Below, piece by piece: positions 3,977-5,476 of a stretch of DNA of 5,476 bases; within the stretch, counting starts at the first letter, position 1, and every line of letters starts with the position of its first letter. The stretch spans positions 1 through 5,476 of the forward strand of contig JAGHBX010000453.1 in assembly GCA_021160785.1 (NCBI GenBank), given 5' to 3'. A program made the position numbers and the translations under genes. The DNA is from Planctomycetota bacterium (GTDB lineage: Bacteria; Planctomycetota; Phycisphaerae; Sedimentisphaerales; Anaerohalosphaeraceae). The notes beneath the pieces were generated by a model, which worked only from the letters and a program-made list of their open reading frames with translations, was not told the DNA's origin and made no database searches.

Positions 3977-5476
3977 CTACATTGCAGTCTTCTTTGTCAG
4001 CGTTACGACGATCTCGCCGCTAAAGATCGCCGCCGGGTCGCCGCGCTCAGCGAGCGTTTTGGCGAGCGTGCCGATCGATCTTTGCATGCGGCCCTTGTAA
4101 AGTTCTTTGCCTTGTGACGTAACGGTGACAACCTCGTCGAGATTCAACATGCCGTCGTTGGCACGGATGATGAGCTGGTTGATTTTGCCGGCCTGCACGT
4201 CGAATTGCTGCCCCTTGAAACTTGCGCGAACTGCCACCCGGGCGCGCTGCTCTTGGGGCTTCACCGCCAGCCAATAGAAACGCGAGCCGGTCACGTCATC
4301 TTGCCTCCAGACGATACGGCTGGGCAGCGGATTGCGGGTGTGCCCGGCCATCCACGGCAGCGCTGCGGCGTCCTGCCCGTCAAGCCAGTGGCTTTTGCCC
4401 TCGTAGATATTGGTCCAGTGTACGTATCCGTGCGGATCGTCTTCTTGCAGGGCGTCGAGCTTCTGTCCCCATTGGCGAGCGACCTTGTTGCGGTTGTATG
4501 GCGAATCCTTGGCGCCCACGTGGATCGTGAACGCGACGTTGCGCAGACCTAACGGCGACGCTTCGTTGGGATGGCCGGCCATCATCGCCGCAGCGGCAAA
4601 GCGATCCGCCATGCGCGGCGCCAACTGGTAAACGCCATCGCCGCCGGCCGAATATCCCAGCAGGTAGACGCGATTCGGATCGACGTCCTCGAACACGATC
4701 AGGTTTTCGATCAGCCGGTCGAACAGCCCGTCGATGTGCGCCTGATGCCACATGTTCCAGGTGTCTGTCGGTGCGCGGGGCGCCAGGTACACGCCTTCCT
4801 TCACACGATAGAGCCGCTTCTGGTTGGCCCACTGTCGATCGTTCACTTGCTTCGGCGCGCCGCCGCCGCCGTGCAATGAAATATAGAGGCTTCGGCCGTG
4901 TTTCGGCTTGTCGCCGGAAACGGTGTAATAAAAGGGCATCTGCAGATTCCCCGCAGTTAGCCGCCGCGTTTTCATCTCGTCAGCGCGAGTCTGCTTGATT
5001 CGCTGGACGTGGTCGTTCCAGAGCAACCGCTCGGCTTCTTGCGCATTGGCGTGCGTCAGCGGCACGGTGGCGAATTCCTGCTCCGCGATTGCAGACCGAT
5101 CGCCGGATGCCGCTTGCAAATACTTCTTTAATTGGGCAACGGCGTGCAGGGACGCCTCGACGTCAATGCGCGATGAAATATCCGGCGTATTGTGGCGTTG
5201 TTTGGGCTTGGCGTAGCGGTCGGTGACGTTGACCGCGTAGACGTAATTGACCTTGCGGTCCCAAACCAGGGGAAACGTCTCCTCCGTTCGTTTGAAGCTG
5301 GTGGCGTAGATCGCGTGCGTGCGATGGTCTCGCCGTGCGGTGGCCGCTCGACCGGTAAACCATGCCCGGTCAAGCTTGCCCCCGGCGTCCTCGGCGGCGC
5401 CGGTGTAATGCCAGTCGCCGTCCCAAATCTCTACCCACGAATGATTTCCGCCCTTGTCGGCCCACCGCGGCGTGCC
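3977..5476 (-). CDS. Transglutaminase-like / alpha-beta hydrolase protein, N-terminus cut by window edge
   Basis: The frame is open from the stop at 3977 to the right edge: 499 residues, 5'-partial, no start visible. A TTG at 5119 is merely an internal codon, because clear homology continues upstream of it. Residues 1-90 are the end of a transglutaminase core: GNHSWVEIWDGDWHYTGAAED (10-30, with the catalytic-type His12), LDRAWF (35-40), HAIYATSF and FPLVWD. The nucleophile Cys would lie outside the window. After a charged helical linker (about 100-175) comes an alpha/beta hydrolase: oxyanion-hole SLHGGGG (200-206), nucleophile elbow GYSAG with Ser276, Asp324 in AKDSPYN and His363 in GKSHW, a complete Ser-Asp-His set. 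It resembles PHB-depolymerase/dienelactone-hydrolase-like esterases. A beta-rich tail of about 110 residues follows. Secretion is likely from the family but the signal peptide is not visible. The substrate is unknown; a peptide, polysaccharide ester or polyester is possible. Confidence 0.88.
   Translation of the reverse strand, partial: GTPRWADKGGNHSWVEIWDGDWHYTGAAEDAGGKLDRAWFTGRAATARRDHRTHAIYATSFKRTEETFPLVWDRKVNYVYAVNVTDRYAKPKQRHNTPDISSRIDVEASLHAVAQLKKYLQAASGDRSAIAEQEFATVPLTHANAQEAERLLWNDHVQRIKQTRADEMKTRRLTAGNLQMPFYYTVSGDKPKHGRSLYISLHGGGGAPKQVNDRQWANQKRLYRVKEGVYLAPRAPTDTWNMWHQAHIDGLFDRLIENLIVFEDVDPNRVYLLGYSAGGDGVYQLAPRMADRFAAAAMMAGHPNEASPLGLRNVAFTIHVGAKDSPYNRNKVARQWGQKLDALQEDDPHGYVHWTNIYEGKSHWLDGQDAAALPWMAGHTRNPLPSRIVWRQDDVTGSRFYWLAVKPQEQRARVAVRASFKGQQFDVQAGKINQLIIRANDGMLNLDEVVTVTSQGKELYKGRMQRSIGTLAKTLAERGDPAAIFSGEIVVTLTKKTAM

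Noticed and set aside
5117..5119. TTG as the start codon of the hydrolase
   Set aside because: The same frame continues upstream to the window edge with clear transglutaminase-like sequence, so this is an internal Leu codon.
5128..5373. Leftward open frames in the other frames at the right edge
   Set aside because: They are out-of-frame shadows of the transglutaminase segment.

Overview
The window looks like chromosomal DNA from a free-living, flagellated bacterium, most likely a member of the Planctomycetota (Phycisphaerae-like). The inference rests on four things: a SpoVG protein carrying an extra zinc ribbon; ispE placed directly before spoVG; a secreted transglutaminase-plus-alpha/beta-hydrolase protein; and an FlgM-type anti-sigma factor in a moderately GC-rich background. 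The taxonomic call comes from recalled family resemblance, not from a search.

Layout. (1) Positions 1-1609 hold a tight leftward operon. Its genes are a YqaA/DedA-type membrane protein, an AMMECR1-domain protein 3 bp later, and then a lipoprotein cut by the left edge. A near-consensus sigma-70 promoter (TTGACA, 17 bp, TAATAT) with a GGAGAGG ribosome binding site lies just upstream. (2) A divergent rightward pair, ispE (MEP isoprenoid pathway) and spoVG (nucleic-acid-binding regulator), occupies 1752-3107 with a 21-bp gap. (3) A leftward flgM-like gene (3197-3487) converges on spoVG. (4) Positions 3488-3976 form a 489-bp gene-free stretch rich in inverted repeats. It includes a perfect 16-bp palindrome directly abutting an 8/8 match to the sigma-28 -10 element, oriented toward flgM. 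(5) From 3977 to the right edge runs one long leftward open frame. Its visible part encodes the end of a transglutaminase core followed by an alpha/beta hydrolase with a GYSAG nucleophile elbow.

How the parts relate. The ispE-spoVG pairing recalls the Firmicute ispE-purR-yabJ-spoVG-glmU order, with the middle genes absent and no glmU following. flgM is alone, with no other flagellar gene visible, so it probably acts in trans on a sigma-28 encoded elsewhere. The DedA/AMMECR1/lipoprotein operon has no obvious pathway link to its neighbours.

No mobile element, tRNA, rRNA or CRISPR array was recognised. The points most worth a second look are the zinc-ribbon SpoVG, the transglutaminase-hydrolase fusion, and the flgM upstream region.
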